Source: Porphyromonadaceae bacterium UBA4277 (GTDB lineage: Bacteria; Bacteroidota; Bacteroidia; Bacteroidales; Muribaculaceae). From it: a stretch of DNA of 64,000 bases. Below the pieces are notes generated by a model. That model did not search any database. It had not been told where the DNA came from and saw only the letters and a list, made by a program, of their open reading frames with translations. Within the stretch, counting starts at the first letter, position 1, and each line of letters opens with the position of its first letter. Below are positions 53,662 to 63,253 of this stretch, one piece after another. Where the stretch lies: NCBI GenBank assembly GCA_002395965.1, contig DGVT01000121.1, positions 43,688 to 107,687 of the forward strand, read 5' to 3'. The position numbers and the translations under genes were made by a program.

Positions 53662-56600
53662 TCAAAAAGTAACCATTATTGGCAGTACATTAGCACCTGT
53701 AATTTCAATTTGTGGTGTGGTGTTGCGGGCATCGGCGGGGTTCCACTCGATGGTGATTGTGCGGCGCTCGCCGGGAAGCAGGTGGAAATAATTGTCGCTG
53801 TAGATCACCGGCAGTATCTGCTCGCCGTCACTGCCATTGAGATTAAGCCGGAGCATCATTGCCGGCACAGTGCCCGTGTTCTCAAGCGTAACAATCGCTT
53901 TAGTGCCACTCATCGTTACCGCGGCATCAACTATAGCCTGCGGCAGTGTGCGCAACACCTTGCGACTGCCTGACGTGGAACATACATAGTCGTTTTGAGA
54001 ACGCAACCGACCTTGATTGTCGGTAAGCGTCAACCGCAAAATATACACGCCTCTGAAATCGGACGGAAGCGCTACCGGCATAGCCTGCAACGTAGTGTCT
54101 TCGTCGCAATTATATGGCCTGCTTTCAGCCCATAGCTCCGTTCCGTCGAGTGCAATAGCTACTGCCTTGACGGTGCCTTGCTGGTGGCCCGCAGAGCGAT
54201 TAATCACCTCAACATTGGTTGTGATGGGGTTCCACTGCACATGCAATGGCTCGCAGGCATGCTTCACGCCGAAGTAGGCTGCCGTGGGCTCAAGGTAGTA
54301 GTCGTAGGTCTGCCACGCCATTGTGGGCCAGCAGGGGTGACTCATCCATATCAGCAGCCCCATGCGATCGCGGCTGCCGGCCTCATACATGGCACGGTAG
54401 CCCTCGTAGTTTACCCACTGCGCCCACTCGGTAAACTCCCGCATTGAAGCCGGTGAACCGAAGTCGTCGGCTATCATACGGTTAAACGACTCGCCGCGCT
54501 GCGCACCTTGCAAGGTGAAGTCGTGCCGCCCCCAGAACTCGTTTTGCGGCCATAGGTGCCCGGCATCCAAGGTGCGGCTCAGACCTTCTGTTGTCATCAC
54601 ACAGGGCATGCCGCGCTCGGTGTGCAGCTTGCCCGTCTGGCGCGAGAAATATTCAGCCGGAGCAAGGGCGTGATATGGTCCGTGACCGCTCACTCCATCG
54701 TCGGCCGAGTTTGAGATGTAGTCCATGCCCGGGTGTAATTCGGCTACGGCCTGCCGCAGTCCTCGGTCGAGAGTCTCAGGCGGATAACCCTCGTTGCGAC
54801 CGCAATAAATGGTGATGCATGGGTGCCGGCGTATCTTTTTGACCAGGTCGTGAGCATTGTCCATAAACATCGGTTCATCGGCAGGATCGGGGCCGTCGGC
54901 GGGATTGGCCAGCCAAAAGTCCTGCCACACCATGACGCCATAGCGGTCGCAAGCATCGTAGAACTCTTCGTCGGCAGTCATTCCCACCCAGTTGCGAATC
55001 ATGTTGCAGTTCATTTCGCGATGATAGCGCACGGCGGCATCATATTCCCTGCCGCGGTAGTTAAGGTTATTCTCACTGAAGCCCCAGTTGCCGCCCAATG
55101 GCACCACGCGCCTGTTATTGACGTAGATGCGTAACAGCGAGTCACGGCCGGTGGTGGTCACCTGGCGGATGCCGGCACGGTAATGAATGCTGTCGCAGGG
55201 ACGGCCGGCTGCGGCAAACGAGAATTCTGCTTCGTGCAAGTATGGCTCGCCATAGCCGTTGGGCCACCACAGGCGCATGCGGCGGTGTCGCAGTTGGGGG
55301 TAGTCGTCGGGAGAGAAGACGACCTCTATAGTTGTGTCGGCAGGGAGTGCTATGTCTTGGTCAAAACGAATATTGCCTATGTGGCCGGTGATCGTACCCC
55401 TCACGGGATGTAGTGCATGGTTGGTGAGCATAACGGCAGGTGTGATGGTGGCAAGGGTGTCGCCGGTGGCAAGGATGGTTGTCACCACCGGGTCACTCAC
55501 TGTAACGTCGCCCGAGGCGGTGAGATAGACATCGTCCCAGATGCCAATGTTGCGGCCGCGAATGGTAGAAATCCAGTCCCAGCCTATGGTTGCATGGAAT
55601 GTGGGGTTGTCGGCACCCAAGATGCCGCCGTTGAAGTCGGTGCTCTGCGCTGTCTTCAGCTTCACTCCGCCGGGGTTGGCATTGGCAATAATGCGCACAG
55701 CGAGCACATTGCCGGTGGGCTTCAGGTAGGGAGTGATGTCGAATTTGCCGCGCTTGAAAGCTCCCTCAATGCGTCCCATTTTTTCACCATTTAGCCAGAT
55801 GTCGGCCTTCCAGTTGATGCCGTCAAGGTTGAGCATCACCCGCCGCCCGGTCATTTCGCGAGGCAGGTCGAAGGTGCGCCTATACCAGAAGTCGCCGCCG
55901 AACCACGACTCGGAGGCTAATAGCAAGTTGTCGTCATGGTTCATGTCGGGCAAGGCTCCGGCGTTGACGTAGCTCGACAACACCGTGGCCGGAACGGTTG
56001 CCGGCAACCACTCGCCGGCATTAAAGTCGGGCATTGATATGCTCTCGCCGCCGGCCGGCACTAACGAAGCGCGTTGCAGGCGCCAGTCGCCGCCGTCAAG
56101 CAGCCATCGGCTTCCATCACGCCCTGCCGGAGCATGAGGCACGATGGTGACTCCGCCTGTGCCCATCACTTCCACCTCGCTAAGGGTGTAACAAGTGGTG
56201 TCACCTTCGGCACGAGGCATGCCGAGGCGTACATATCGGCAGCGAGTAGGAGTAAACGTTATTTCTTGCATGCCACACTGCTCAGCGCGGGTGACGGCGG
56301 TTGCCACACGCCAGTCATGACTATTGTCGCTCACCTCGACGCGTACCGGAGCAGGGGTGTCAATCCAGTGCATGTTCACCTTGTCAATGGTGGCGTCAGC
56401 GCCAAGGTCGATTTCCAGCCATTCATCACTATTCTTGCCGCTGCTGCGCCAAGCGCTGGTGAAGTGAGTGGCCGGCAGGATGTGGCGAGCTGCTGTGCCG
56501 CCCCGCCGCATTCTGACTTCGGTGATGGTCCAGTGAGCCGCGGCAGGGGATTTCAGCTCGATGCGTAAGTGAGAATGAGAGGCTACGGGCAACTTGAATG

Positions 56601-57219
56601 AATGATTGATGTTGCGTGTGGGAAGCAGGCGGTCGCCCGAGTCTTGTTTGTTGGGGTCGCTATGCACTTGGCGGCGTGAAGAGGTGCCGGGCAGTGAGTC
56701 GGCACTACACTCATCGGCCACCGTCCAGTGCTTGCCATCGCTCGATGTGAGCAAGCGCATCACCGAGCCTGAGCTGCGCTCGGGCATATATGCCATGCTG
56801 CACACCAGTTGCACCTCGTCCACATCAATGCTCATGCCATGCCAGTCATATTGCAGCCAGGTGTCGCTGCCCATCAGCGTGCAGCTGGTCCACTCGTTGC
56901 CGTCGATGGTGGCCTCGCGCCCCGGCATGGGATGCTCACCGGCGGGTGTGCTGACCGATAGCCATGCCGGCTCTTCATGGCTTATTACTCCATCGGTGAG
57001 CAGCTGTGCCGTGAGGTTGAAATCCCATGCCGACGACTGGCGCACAGGGCGATGTAGTGCCACGTTGCGATAGTCGCCACCGGGCACTATCGTTGGCCCG
57101 AAATATTCTGCCGGATTGCCCGGGTACATGCCTATGCCGCGTGTGGGCAGAGGCTGGGCGGTGGTGGCTGGCAGGAGCAATGTCGCTAAGCAGACAAGCA
57201 GTAGAGCTTTTTTCATCAT
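53662..57219 (-). CDS. GH2 family exo-glycosidase (beta-mannosidase/exo-glucosaminidase-like) with F5/8 domains
   Basis: A 1185-residue secreted enzyme starting at ATG 57217-57219 (signal MMKKALLLVCLATLLLPATT). The N-terminal part has two F5/8-type (discoidin) carbohydrate-binding domains (about 40-330; DEWLEIDLGADATIDKVNMH). The GH2 sugar-binding, immunoglobulin-like and TIM-barrel domains follow, with NCNMIRNWVGMTADEEFYDA, acid/base Glu in YCGRNEGYP (near 807) and a likely nucleophile in VMTTEG (near 876). The long form and WLANPADGPDP segment resemble beta-mannosidases and exo-beta-D-glucosaminidases. The 5' extension of the frame to 57489 is rejected because it overlaps the divergent promoter and gene. 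Confidence 0.9.
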   Translation of the reverse strand: MMKKALLLVCLATLLLPATTAQPLPTRGIGMYPGNPAEYFGPTIVPGGDYRNVALHRPVRQSSAWDFNLTAQLLTDGVISHEEPAWLSVSTPAGEHPMPGREATIDGNEWTSCTLMGSDTWLQYDWHGMSIDVDEVQLVCSMAYMPERSSGSVMRLLTSSDGKHWTVADECSADSLPGTSSRRQVHSDPNKQDSGDRLLPTRNINHSFKLPVASHSHLRIELKSPAAAHWTITEVRMRRGGTAARHILPATHFTSAWRSSGKNSDEWLEIDLGADATIDKVNMHWIDTPAPVRVEVSDNSHDWRVATAVTRAEQCGMQEITFTPTRCRYVRLGMPRAEGDTTCYTLSEVEVMGTGGVTIVPHAPAGRDGSRWLLDGGDWRLQRASLVPAGGESISMPDFNAGEWLPATVPATVLSSYVNAGALPDMNHDDNLLLASESWFGGDFWYRRTFDLPREMTGRRVMLNLDGINWKADIWLNGEKMGRIEGAFKRGKFDITPYLKPTGNVLAVRIIANANPGGVKLKTAQSTDFNGGILGADNPTFHATIGWDWISTIRGRNIGIWDDVYLTASGDVTVSDPVVTTILATGDTLATITPAVMLTNHALHPVRGTITGHIGNIRFDQDIALPADTTIEVVFSPDDYPQLRHRRMRLWWPNGYGEPYLHEAEFSFAAAGRPCDSIHYRAGIRQVTTTGRDSLLRIYVNNRRVVPLGGNWGFSENNLNYRGREYDAAVRYHREMNCNMIRNWVGMTADEEFYDACDRYGVMVWQDFWLANPADGPDPADEPMFMDNAHDLVKKIRRHPCITIYCGRNEGYPPETLDRGLRQAVAELHPGMDYISNSADDGVSGHGPYHALAPAEYFSRQTGKLHTERGMPCVMTTEGLSRTLDAGHLWPQNEFWGRHDFTLQGAQRGESFNRMIADDFGSPASMREFTEWAQWVNYEGYRAMYEAGSRDRMGLLIWMSHPCWPTMAWQTYDYYLEPTAAYFGVKHACEPLHVQWNPITTNVEVINRSAGHQQGTVKAVAIALDGTELWAESRPYNCDEDTTLQAMPVALPSDFRGVYILRLTLTDNQGRLRSQNDYVCSTSGSRKVLRTLPQAIVDAAVTMSGTKAIVTLENTGTVPAMMLRLNLNGSDGEQILPVIYSDNYFHLLPGERRTITIEWNPADARNTTPQIEITGANVLPIMVTF

Positions 57220-57237
57220 GAGGCGAATTAATGTGCT

Positions 57238-57269
57238 CAAAGTTACGCAACCTGCATCAAATATGCAAA
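57238..57269 (-). promoter_or_regulatory. Promoter of the GH2 gene
   Basis: Minus-strand TTTG, exactly 20 nt, TAACTTTG: perfect consensus, 18 nt before the ATG. Confidence 0.75.
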
Positions 57270-57305
57270 TTTGCTGATGCTTATAGTCGGCATTTTCGAC
57301 TAAAA

Positions 57306-57337
57306 CTTGTGATATAGAAATGGAATGGCTAATTTTG
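57306..57337 (+). promoter_or_regulatory. Promoter of the small gene at 57394
   Basis: CTTG at 57306-57309, 20 nt, TAATTTTG at 57330-57337. It is divergent from the GH2 promoter 36 nt away. Confidence 0.65.
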
Positions 57338-57393
57338 TGCAAAATAATGAAGACCACGAACCTCGTTCTGTTAAAACCTAAACTTATTAGATA

Positions 57394-57702
57394 ATGAGTC
57401 TTTACCCGAAATTTATATTGACTACCGACGGGCATTTGCGCCTGGGAATGGTGCACTTGCATCGTGAGCTGCTTGAGCCGCAGGACCATTGTGCCGGTGG
57501 CGGCTTTTATCGCTTTGATGCCGTGGAAGGCCGGCTACTGCTCGAGCGGGAATCTTACGACTATGGCCCCCCACGGTGGAGTGCCGTGGACAGGCTCATC
57601 GTGCCGCGCGACTATGAAGGGTTGCGCCTGGTGTATGTGTCAAGCGCATGGCCCTATGACGAGCATGATTTGACTTCGTTGTTCGGTGTGACTTACGAGT
57701 GA
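57394..57702 (+). CDS. Small conserved-type protein of unknown function
   Basis: A 102-residue soluble protein with no signal peptide (MSLYPKFILTTDGHLRLGMV, then HLHRELL, AGGGFYRFD, LLLERESYDYGPPRW and DRLIVPRDYEGLRLVYV). I do not recognise a named family, but the codon use and a good promoter support a real gene, and the pattern of a small beta-rich protein looks familiar from Bacteroidales genomes. No functional residues can be assigned. It stands alone between the divergent GH2 gene and the C10 peptidase gene. Confidence 0.75.
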   Translation: MSLYPKFILTTDGHLRLGMVHLHRELLEPQDHCAGGGFYRFDAVEGRLLLERESYDYGPPRWSAVDRLIVPRDYEGLRLVYVSSAWPYDEHDLTSLFGVTYE

Positions 57703-57848
57703 CCTATGATGCCGTGCTCTTGCGTTTTGCGTGATGTCTAAGAGCAAGAGGCTTTGCTGGTTAATGGCCTTTGGGCTGATTACGATTAAGCGAATGACCA
57801 TTTTGTTGATTTTTTTTGAAGGTAGGCATTAAAGTGAAAAAAAATACC

Positions 57849-57856
57849 TATATTTG
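57849..57856 (+). promoter_or_regulatory. Promoter -7 element of the second C10 peptidase gene
   Basis: TATATTTG, perfect TAnnTTTG match, 105 nt before the ATG at 57962, leaving a rather long AT-rich leader. Confidence 0.5.
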
Positions 57857-57961
57857 CAAGCTCAATTTACGCGAATGCTGTAAAGTGCTGGCAAAATGTA
57901 AAAAGCAGATTGAATATTGACTAATTATATATTTTTACACATTAACAAACCTTTTTTTATT

Positions 57962-60900
57962 ATGAGTATTAAGAAAAATTTGCTTTTAGTGTTGGCTATT
58001 CTCTTGCCGTTGACGCTATTAGCAGGTGTGGTGAGCCCCTCACAGGCACTGAACGAAGCAAAAACCTTTGCTCAGGGTCGCAAAGTGATGGCAGCCGTTA
58101 ACACACCTGCCGGTGCAAAGCGTGCTCAGAGTGCCGATGCATCAGCCTACTACTATGTCTTCAACATTGCCGACAATGGCGGCTTTGTCATCGTCAGTGG
58201 TGACGATCGCACCAACCCCATTCTGGGCTATAGCGATGCCGGCTACTTCGACGCAACGAAGATTCCCGCAAACATGAAGAGCTGGCTCGATGGCTATGCC
58301 GAGCAAATCAAGGCGCTCGACACCATGAGCGACGGCGAGGCTGCACGCCTGCTTGCTGCACCACGCAAGGCTGCCGTGCCCACGCGCAACTCTATCGCCC
58401 CGTTGATTACCACCAAGTGGGACCAGGCTACTCCCTACTGGAACGAGTGTCCGCAGTTTATGAACTCAGACGACGAGGCCGACGGCTATGAACTGGCCTA
58501 TACCGGCTGTGTGGCTACCGCCATGTCGCAAATCATGAACTTCCATAAGTTCCCCGCACAGACGTCGCAGGTTATTCCTGCCTATTCGTTTACCTATAGC
58601 GACGGCAACTACAACTACAGCACCGTGCAAATGGACGAACTGCCCATCACCACCTTCGATTGGGAGCACATGCGCGACACCTACACCGGTGCCGAGGACG
58701 AAGTCTATACCAAAGCTGTGGCTCACCTGATGCTCTATGTGGGCTGCGCCATCAAGTCGCAATATGGCGTGTCGGCAACAGGTGCCTACACCGACGACAT
58801 CCCCAAGGGCTTCGCGCTGTTCGGCTACGGCTCGAAGCTGGCTTATCGCAACGACTACACCCAGGAGGTGTGGGACGACATGGTGTATGCCGAGCTGGCA
58901 GCCGGTCGCCCGATGATCTATAACGGCACTGCCGGCAGTGGCGGCGGTCACTCGTTTATCTGCGATGGCTATGAATATGGCGACTACTTCCACATCAACT
59001 GGGGTTGGGGTGGAATGGGCAACGGCTACTTCCAGCTTGCCGTGCTCAATCCCAAAGCCAGCGGAATTGGCGGCTCGGCAAGTGCCGAGGGCTATAACAT
59101 GAAGCAGAACATCGTCTATAACATCGTGCCCGGCGGTGCTACCCCCAGTGGCGATGACGACGAGGAAGAACCCGCCCTCACCGTTACATTCACCAACGGC
59201 CCCAGCGGATGGGAGCGCGATGCTGCTTCGCTTCCGTTCAAGATCTATAAGTCTAAGATTGTGAAGGTGGGCTACTCTGATCACTCCGGCTCGGGCAAGA
59301 AGTTCAAGACTGCTCTTGCACTGCTCAACCCCGCCGACGGCACTTTCAGCGTGCTTCCCAACTCAGAAGACAACGTCTATATGCAGGTCACTACGTCGGC
59401 CCTGGGTCAGACCCACAGCTTCGGTAGCGGCGTTGCATCCAACTCAAGCCTGGTCATCCCCTTCGGTGCAGGCCTTACCGGCACCTACCACTTGGTGGGC
59501 GTGTATCAGCTTGAAGGCACCACCGACTGGAAGGTGATGAAGGAAGCCGACCGCCACTACCTGGAGGTGAACATGAGCAACACCGACTGCCAGGCAAGCG
59601 CACATCCCGTTATCAACCTGCAAGCCACCAACTGGGAGTTCACCGGCGGTGAGCGCGTGAACGCGAAGGAGCAAATCCACGTCACACTGAAGAACAACAG
59701 TGTTGACCGCTTCTACGGCGACCTGTACCTCGACTTCGGCGGCCAGCAGATCGACGAGTATTCACAATATACTACCGTGGTAACCGGTGAAGTGCTTCCC
59801 GGCCAGGAGAACACCATCACCTTCAACGTGACCCCGGCATCGTCGGGCAACAAGACCGTGCGGGTGATGCTCATCGACCAGTATGGATACTATAATACCA
59901 TAGCTCAAACGACCGTCAATATCGCCGAGAGCACCGAAGCCGAAGAGCTCAACCTCTCGGTAGTTATCAAGACCGAAAACTCGGTACCTGCCGACAACGC
60001 TGGTGACTTCGACGTGATCTACGACAGTCACGCACGCTTCAGCGCAGCTATCACCAACCACAGCAACGGCGAGTACAACAAGTATGTGCTGGCTCCGCTG
60101 TTCATCGTCGAGAAGAACGAAGACGGTTCGGTGGTAGGTGGCTCGATGGTGACCTACAAGCAGCAGACAATCTCGCTGGCTGCCGGTGAGACGAAGACCT
60201 ACTACTTCGACTTCGACAACTTAGCCTATGGCTCGACCTACGCAATGAACATCTACGCACGCAACAATGTGCCCGACAGCGAGGACGCTTCTCACGTTGA
60301 CAACATCGTTGAGCCCGGACACTCGGTGTACTACGACATCAAGCCCGGTATCATCACCTGGACTGCCGACGGCACTCGTAACGGCGTGAAGCCCGTGGAG
60401 AACTTCCAGGTGGCTGCCGACGTGGCTGCCGTGAGCCTCGAAGGCATCACCCTGAACAACATCGTGCCTAACGATAACCCCAACACCATCTATGTGCTCG
60501 ACGAAGGCGCAACTGCTCCGCAGAGCATCGCCGGCCTTAACGTCGTTACCGGCAACACTGCTTCAAGCATTGCACTGAAGGATGGTTACCCCTACTTCAT
60601 CCCGCAGAGCTTCACCGCAGGCACTGTGAGCTATGAGCGCACTTTCACTACCGGTCGCGTGGCCGGTCAGGACGGTGGCTTCAGCACTGTGGTGCTGCCA
60701 TTTGCTCCCACATCGGTTACTGCTGCCGGAAGCGAGCTGCAACGCTACAATGCAGGCACCGACGCCGGCAAGGACTACTGGATGCTCTACTTCAACCAGG
60801 AGAACGACGGCGTTGCCAACTTTGACTATGCAAGCCAGATCGAGGCCAACGTGCCCTATGTGATGGCAGTGAACAGCAAGCTCATCGGCAAGCCCGTGAC

Positions 60901-61342
60901 TATGGCTGCCGAGAACGTGCTTCTCAAGCCCGACCCCATTGCCTATACTTCGGCCGACAACTATGTGATGATAGGCTCGTTTATCGACCAAAACCTCGAT
61001 AACATCTACACAATGAACGCACAGGGCAACCGCTTCGTCGTGAGTGCCGACACTCAGAACGTGGATCCGTTCCGCGCCTACTTCTTAGCACAGACCGAAG
61101 TGAGCGATGGCGGACACATCGACATCGTGCTCAACGAGACTGCCGAAGAGCCCGTAGAGACTATCAAGGGCGATGTGAACCTCGACGGCCGCGTGGATGT
61201 GGATGACGCGAACATCATCATTGCCATCATTCTGGGCAAAGATCAGGCCGAGAACTACGACCGTCGTGCCTATGTCAATGATGACGATGCAGTGGATGTG
61301 GATGACGTGAACGCAATAATTCGCATCATCCTCAACAAGTAA
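57962..61342 (+). CDS. Large secreted C10 cysteine peptidase with two dockerin-like repeats
   Basis: From ATG 57962 the protein has 1126 residues: signal peptide (1-21), Spi_C10 propeptide (about 22-130, NGGFVIVSGDDRTNPILGY), and the C10 domain with catalytic Cys183 in AYTGCVATAMSQIM and His330 in GSGGGHSFICDGYEYG, then FHINWGWGGMGNGYF. From about 410 to 1055 come several immunoglobulin-like domains. The C-terminus (about 1060-1126) has two dockerin-like repeats, GDVNLDGRVDVDDANIIIAI and NDDDAVDVDDVNAIIRIILN. It resembles the peptidase at 39435 but is longer. The start upstream at 57917 is rejected because it adds a stretch before the signal peptide. Confidence 0.93.
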   Translation: MSIKKNLLLVLAILLPLTLLAGVVSPSQALNEAKTFAQGRKVMAAVNTPAGAKRAQSADASAYYYVFNIADNGGFVIVSGDDRTNPILGYSDAGYFDATKIPANMKSWLDGYAEQIKALDTMSDGEAARLLAAPRKAAVPTRNSIAPLITTKWDQATPYWNECPQFMNSDDEADGYELAYTGCVATAMSQIMNFHKFPAQTSQVIPAYSFTYSDGNYNYSTVQMDELPITTFDWEHMRDTYTGAEDEVYTKAVAHLMLYVGCAIKSQYGVSATGAYTDDIPKGFALFGYGSKLAYRNDYTQEVWDDMVYAELAAGRPMIYNGTAGSGGGHSFICDGYEYGDYFHINWGWGGMGNGYFQLAVLNPKASGIGGSASAEGYNMKQNIVYNIVPGGATPSGDDDEEEPALTVTFTNGPSGWERDAASLPFKIYKSKIVKVGYSDHSGSGKKFKTALALLNPADGTFSVLPNSEDNVYMQVTTSALGQTHSFGSGVASNSSLVIPFGAGLTGTYHLVGVYQLEGTTDWKVMKEADRHYLEVNMSNTDCQASAHPVINLQATNWEFTGGERVNAKEQIHVTLKNNSVDRFYGDLYLDFGGQQIDEYSQYTTVVTGEVLPGQENTITFNVTPASSGNKTVRVMLIDQYGYYNTIAQTTVNIAESTEAEELNLSVVIKTENSVPADNAGDFDVIYDSHARFSAAITNHSNGEYNKYVLAPLFIVEKNEDGSVVGGSMVTYKQQTISLAAGETKTYYFDFDNLAYGSTYAMNIYARNNVPDSEDASHVDNIVEPGHSVYYDIKPGIITWTADGTRNGVKPVENFQVAADVAAVSLEGITLNNIVPNDNPNTIYVLDEGATAPQSIAGLNVVTGNTASSIALKDGYPYFIPQSFTAGTVSYERTFTTGRVAGQDGGFSTVVLPFAPTSVTAAGSELQRYNAGTDAGKDYWMLYFNQENDGVANFDYASQIEANVPYVMAVNSKLIGKPVTMAAENVLLKPDPIAYTSADNYVMIGSFIDQNLDNIYTMNAQGNRFVVSADTQNVDPFRAYFLAQTEVSDGGHIDIVLNETAEEPVETIKGDVNLDGRVDVDDANIIIAIILGKDQAENYDRRAYVNDDDAVDVDDVNAIIRIILNK

Positions 61343-61365
61343 CAATCAAGTTACATATATAGAAG

Positions 61366-61395
61366 ATCGAGGCTTGGAAAGTTCCAAGCCTCGAT
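61366..61395. terminator. Terminator after the second C10 peptidase gene
   Basis: Perfect 14-bp stem ATCGAGGCTTGGAA (61366-61379) with TTCCAAGCCTCGAT (61382-61395), then TCTTATTT. Confidence 0.75.
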
Positions 61396-61494
61396 TCTTA
61401 TTTCATAAAAGTCTTAGGATTTTATAGGATGACTTAGGTGTTTCTAAGATAACCTAAGGGGGGAGAGCCTGTTCGCGTCAGCCCAACTGTCAAT

Positions 61495-61592
61495 TATTCA
61501 TTATTCATTATTCATTGTTCATTATTCATTATTCATTATTCATTATTCATTATTCATTAGTAATTATTCATTATTCATTATTAATTATTAAT
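61495..61592. repeat. TTATTCA/TTCATTA tandem heptad repeats
   Basis: About a dozen copies of ATTCATT-type units run from 61495 to 61592, up to the ispG stop codon. They are the same family as at 24848-25010 and overlap the last bases of the ispG gene. Slippage during replication would change copy number. Confidence 0.75.
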
Positions 61593-63224
61593 TGGCTCTC
61601 GCCAGTCGCCGCCGGCCTTGATCAGGGCGATGAGGTGGTCGATAGCCTCGTCAGTGGGAATGTTCTTCTCCACGCACTGCTTGTTCTTATACAGGCTGAT
61701 GCGTCCCGGGCCTGCACCCACATAGCCATAGTCGGCGTCGGCCATTTCGCCCGGCCCGTTGACAATGCATCCCATCACGCCAATCTTGAGGTGCGACAGG
61801 TGAGCCGTGGCCTGCTGCACGCGGTGCACGGTGGTCTGCAGGTCGAAAAGAGTGCGTCCGCACGACGGGCACGAGATAAACTCGGTCTTGCTCATGCGCA
61901 GCCTTGCTGCTTGCAGGATGCCGAAGGCGATGCGCGTCACATCGTCTTGGTTGTCATAGGCCGGTGCGTCAATCCAGATGCCATCCACCAGGCCGCTCAT
62001 CACCACCGGCCCCAGGTCGGCGCCGGCTTTCACTTGCAGCCACTCGAGGTCGGTGTCGTCGTAGTGTACGCGGGCGATAACCGGCAGTGTGTTACCCTCG
62101 TCGGCAAGCTGGTGAAGCTGTTGCAGCAGTGAGCCGGGTATGTTGGCGTTTTCGGGTGTGACGACCAGCAGCTGGCCGTAAAGGTCACCCAGCTGGTCGG
62201 GTGTGAAGTCGGGTTTCATGGTGGCATCATCGGTCATCTCGCTCACCACGAGTGGCGTGCGGTGCCCTGCCACGGTGGCTGCGGCGCGGTGAGGCGGGCA
62301 CAGCGGGTCATAGCCCTTGCTGAGGCTGCCCTCGATGTGTGGGTGCCCTTGCCGTGCGGTGACATATTTCACGAGCTTGTTGGCTACCGGAATTTCCAGC
62401 TCAGGGTCTTCGCTGAGCGACACGCGAATGGTGTCGCCAAGTCCTTCGCTCAGCAGAGTGCCGATGCCCACTGCGCTCTTGATGCGTCCGTCCTCGCCGA
62501 AGCCGGCTTCGGTCACTCCCAGGTGCAACGGGAAGTGCATTCCCTCGGCATCCATTGCGGCCACCACGCGCCTCACGGCCTCGACCATGACCACGACGTT
62601 GCTGGCTTTCATGCTGATGACAACGTCGTGGAAATCCTGGGCCACAAACACTCGCAGAAACTCCATCACGCTCTCAACCATGCCGGCGGCTGTGTTGCCA
62701 TAGCGGCTCATGATGCGGTCGCTCAGCGACCCGTGGTTCACACCCAGGCGCACGGCAGTGCCATGCTCGCGGCAAATCTCGATGAACGGCAGCAGCTTGT
62801 CGTGTATTTTTTGAAGTTCGGCCTGATACTGCTCGTCGGTGTAGGTGAGATGCTTGAAGGTGCGTGCCGGATCCACGAAGTTGCCGGGGTTGATGCGCAC
62901 CTTGTCGGTGAGTGCGGCGGCAGCAAATGCCGCCTGTGGATTGAAGTGAATGTCGGCCACCAACGGCACATTGCAACCTTGCTTGCGCAGCAGGTTGCGC
63001 ACCATGCCTATGCCTTCGGCTTCGCGCACGCCTTGTGCCGTGAGCCGCACATAGTGTGCCCCGGCTTGGGCTATGCGCAGGCACTGCTCGGCACTGCGTT
63101 CGGTGTCGTTGGTGTCGGTGTTGGTCATCGATTGCACTCTTATGGGGTAGTCGCTGCCCATGGGCACGCCGCCCACGTTCACGCTCACCGTCTTGCGGCG
63201 GTTATAGTCAAATGCGCTGTTCAT
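61581..63224 (-). CDS. ispG: (E)-4-hydroxy-3-methylbut-2-enyl-diphosphate synthase IspG, long form
   Basis: IspG (GcpE) converts MEcPP to HMBPP in the MEP isoprenoid pathway using a 4Fe-4S cluster. From ATG 63222-63224 (MNSAFDYNRRKTVSVNVGG) it has 547 residues, the long three-domain form with an inserted domain between the TIM barrel and the cluster domain, as in plants and Chlamydia. The barrel has VPMGSDYPIRVQSMTNTDTN and VRINPGNFVD; the cluster domain has CPSCGRTLFDLQ (near 451) and GVMGCIVNGPGEMADADYGY. An open frame continues upstream to 63557 only through the next gene and is not coding. A heptad repeat runs into its 3' end. Confidence 0.95.
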   Translation of the reverse strand: MNSAFDYNRRKTVSVNVGGVPMGSDYPIRVQSMTNTDTNDTERSAEQCLRIAQAGAHYVRLTAQGVREAEGIGMVRNLLRKQGCNVPLVADIHFNPQAAFAAAALTDKVRINPGNFVDPARTFKHLTYTDEQYQAELQKIHDKLLPFIEICREHGTAVRLGVNHGSLSDRIMSRYGNTAAGMVESVMEFLRVFVAQDFHDVVISMKASNVVVMVEAVRRVVAAMDAEGMHFPLHLGVTEAGFGEDGRIKSAVGIGTLLSEGLGDTIRVSLSEDPELEIPVANKLVKYVTARQGHPHIEGSLSKGYDPLCPPHRAAATVAGHRTPLVVSEMTDDATMKPDFTPDQLGDLYGQLLVVTPENANIPGSLLQQLHQLADEGNTLPVIARVHYDDTDLEWLQVKAGADLGPVVMSGLVDGIWIDAPAYDNQDDVTRIAFGILQAARLRMSKTEFISCPSCGRTLFDLQTTVHRVQQATAHLSHLKIGVMGCIVNGPGEMADADYGYVGAGPGRISLYKNKQCVEKNIPTDEAIDHLIALIKAGGDWREPINN

Positions 63225-63253
63225 TATGCAGGAATTAATAATGATTGAAACAA

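Noticed and set aside
53662..57489. Longer 1275-residue version of the GH2 protein
   Set aside because: The extra 90 residues precede the signal peptide and overlap two promoters and the divergent gene.
61515..63248. Plus-strand frames across ispG
   Set aside because: Antisense to ispG; the first begins in the heptad repeats and gives the FIIHYSLF-type pseudo-peptide.
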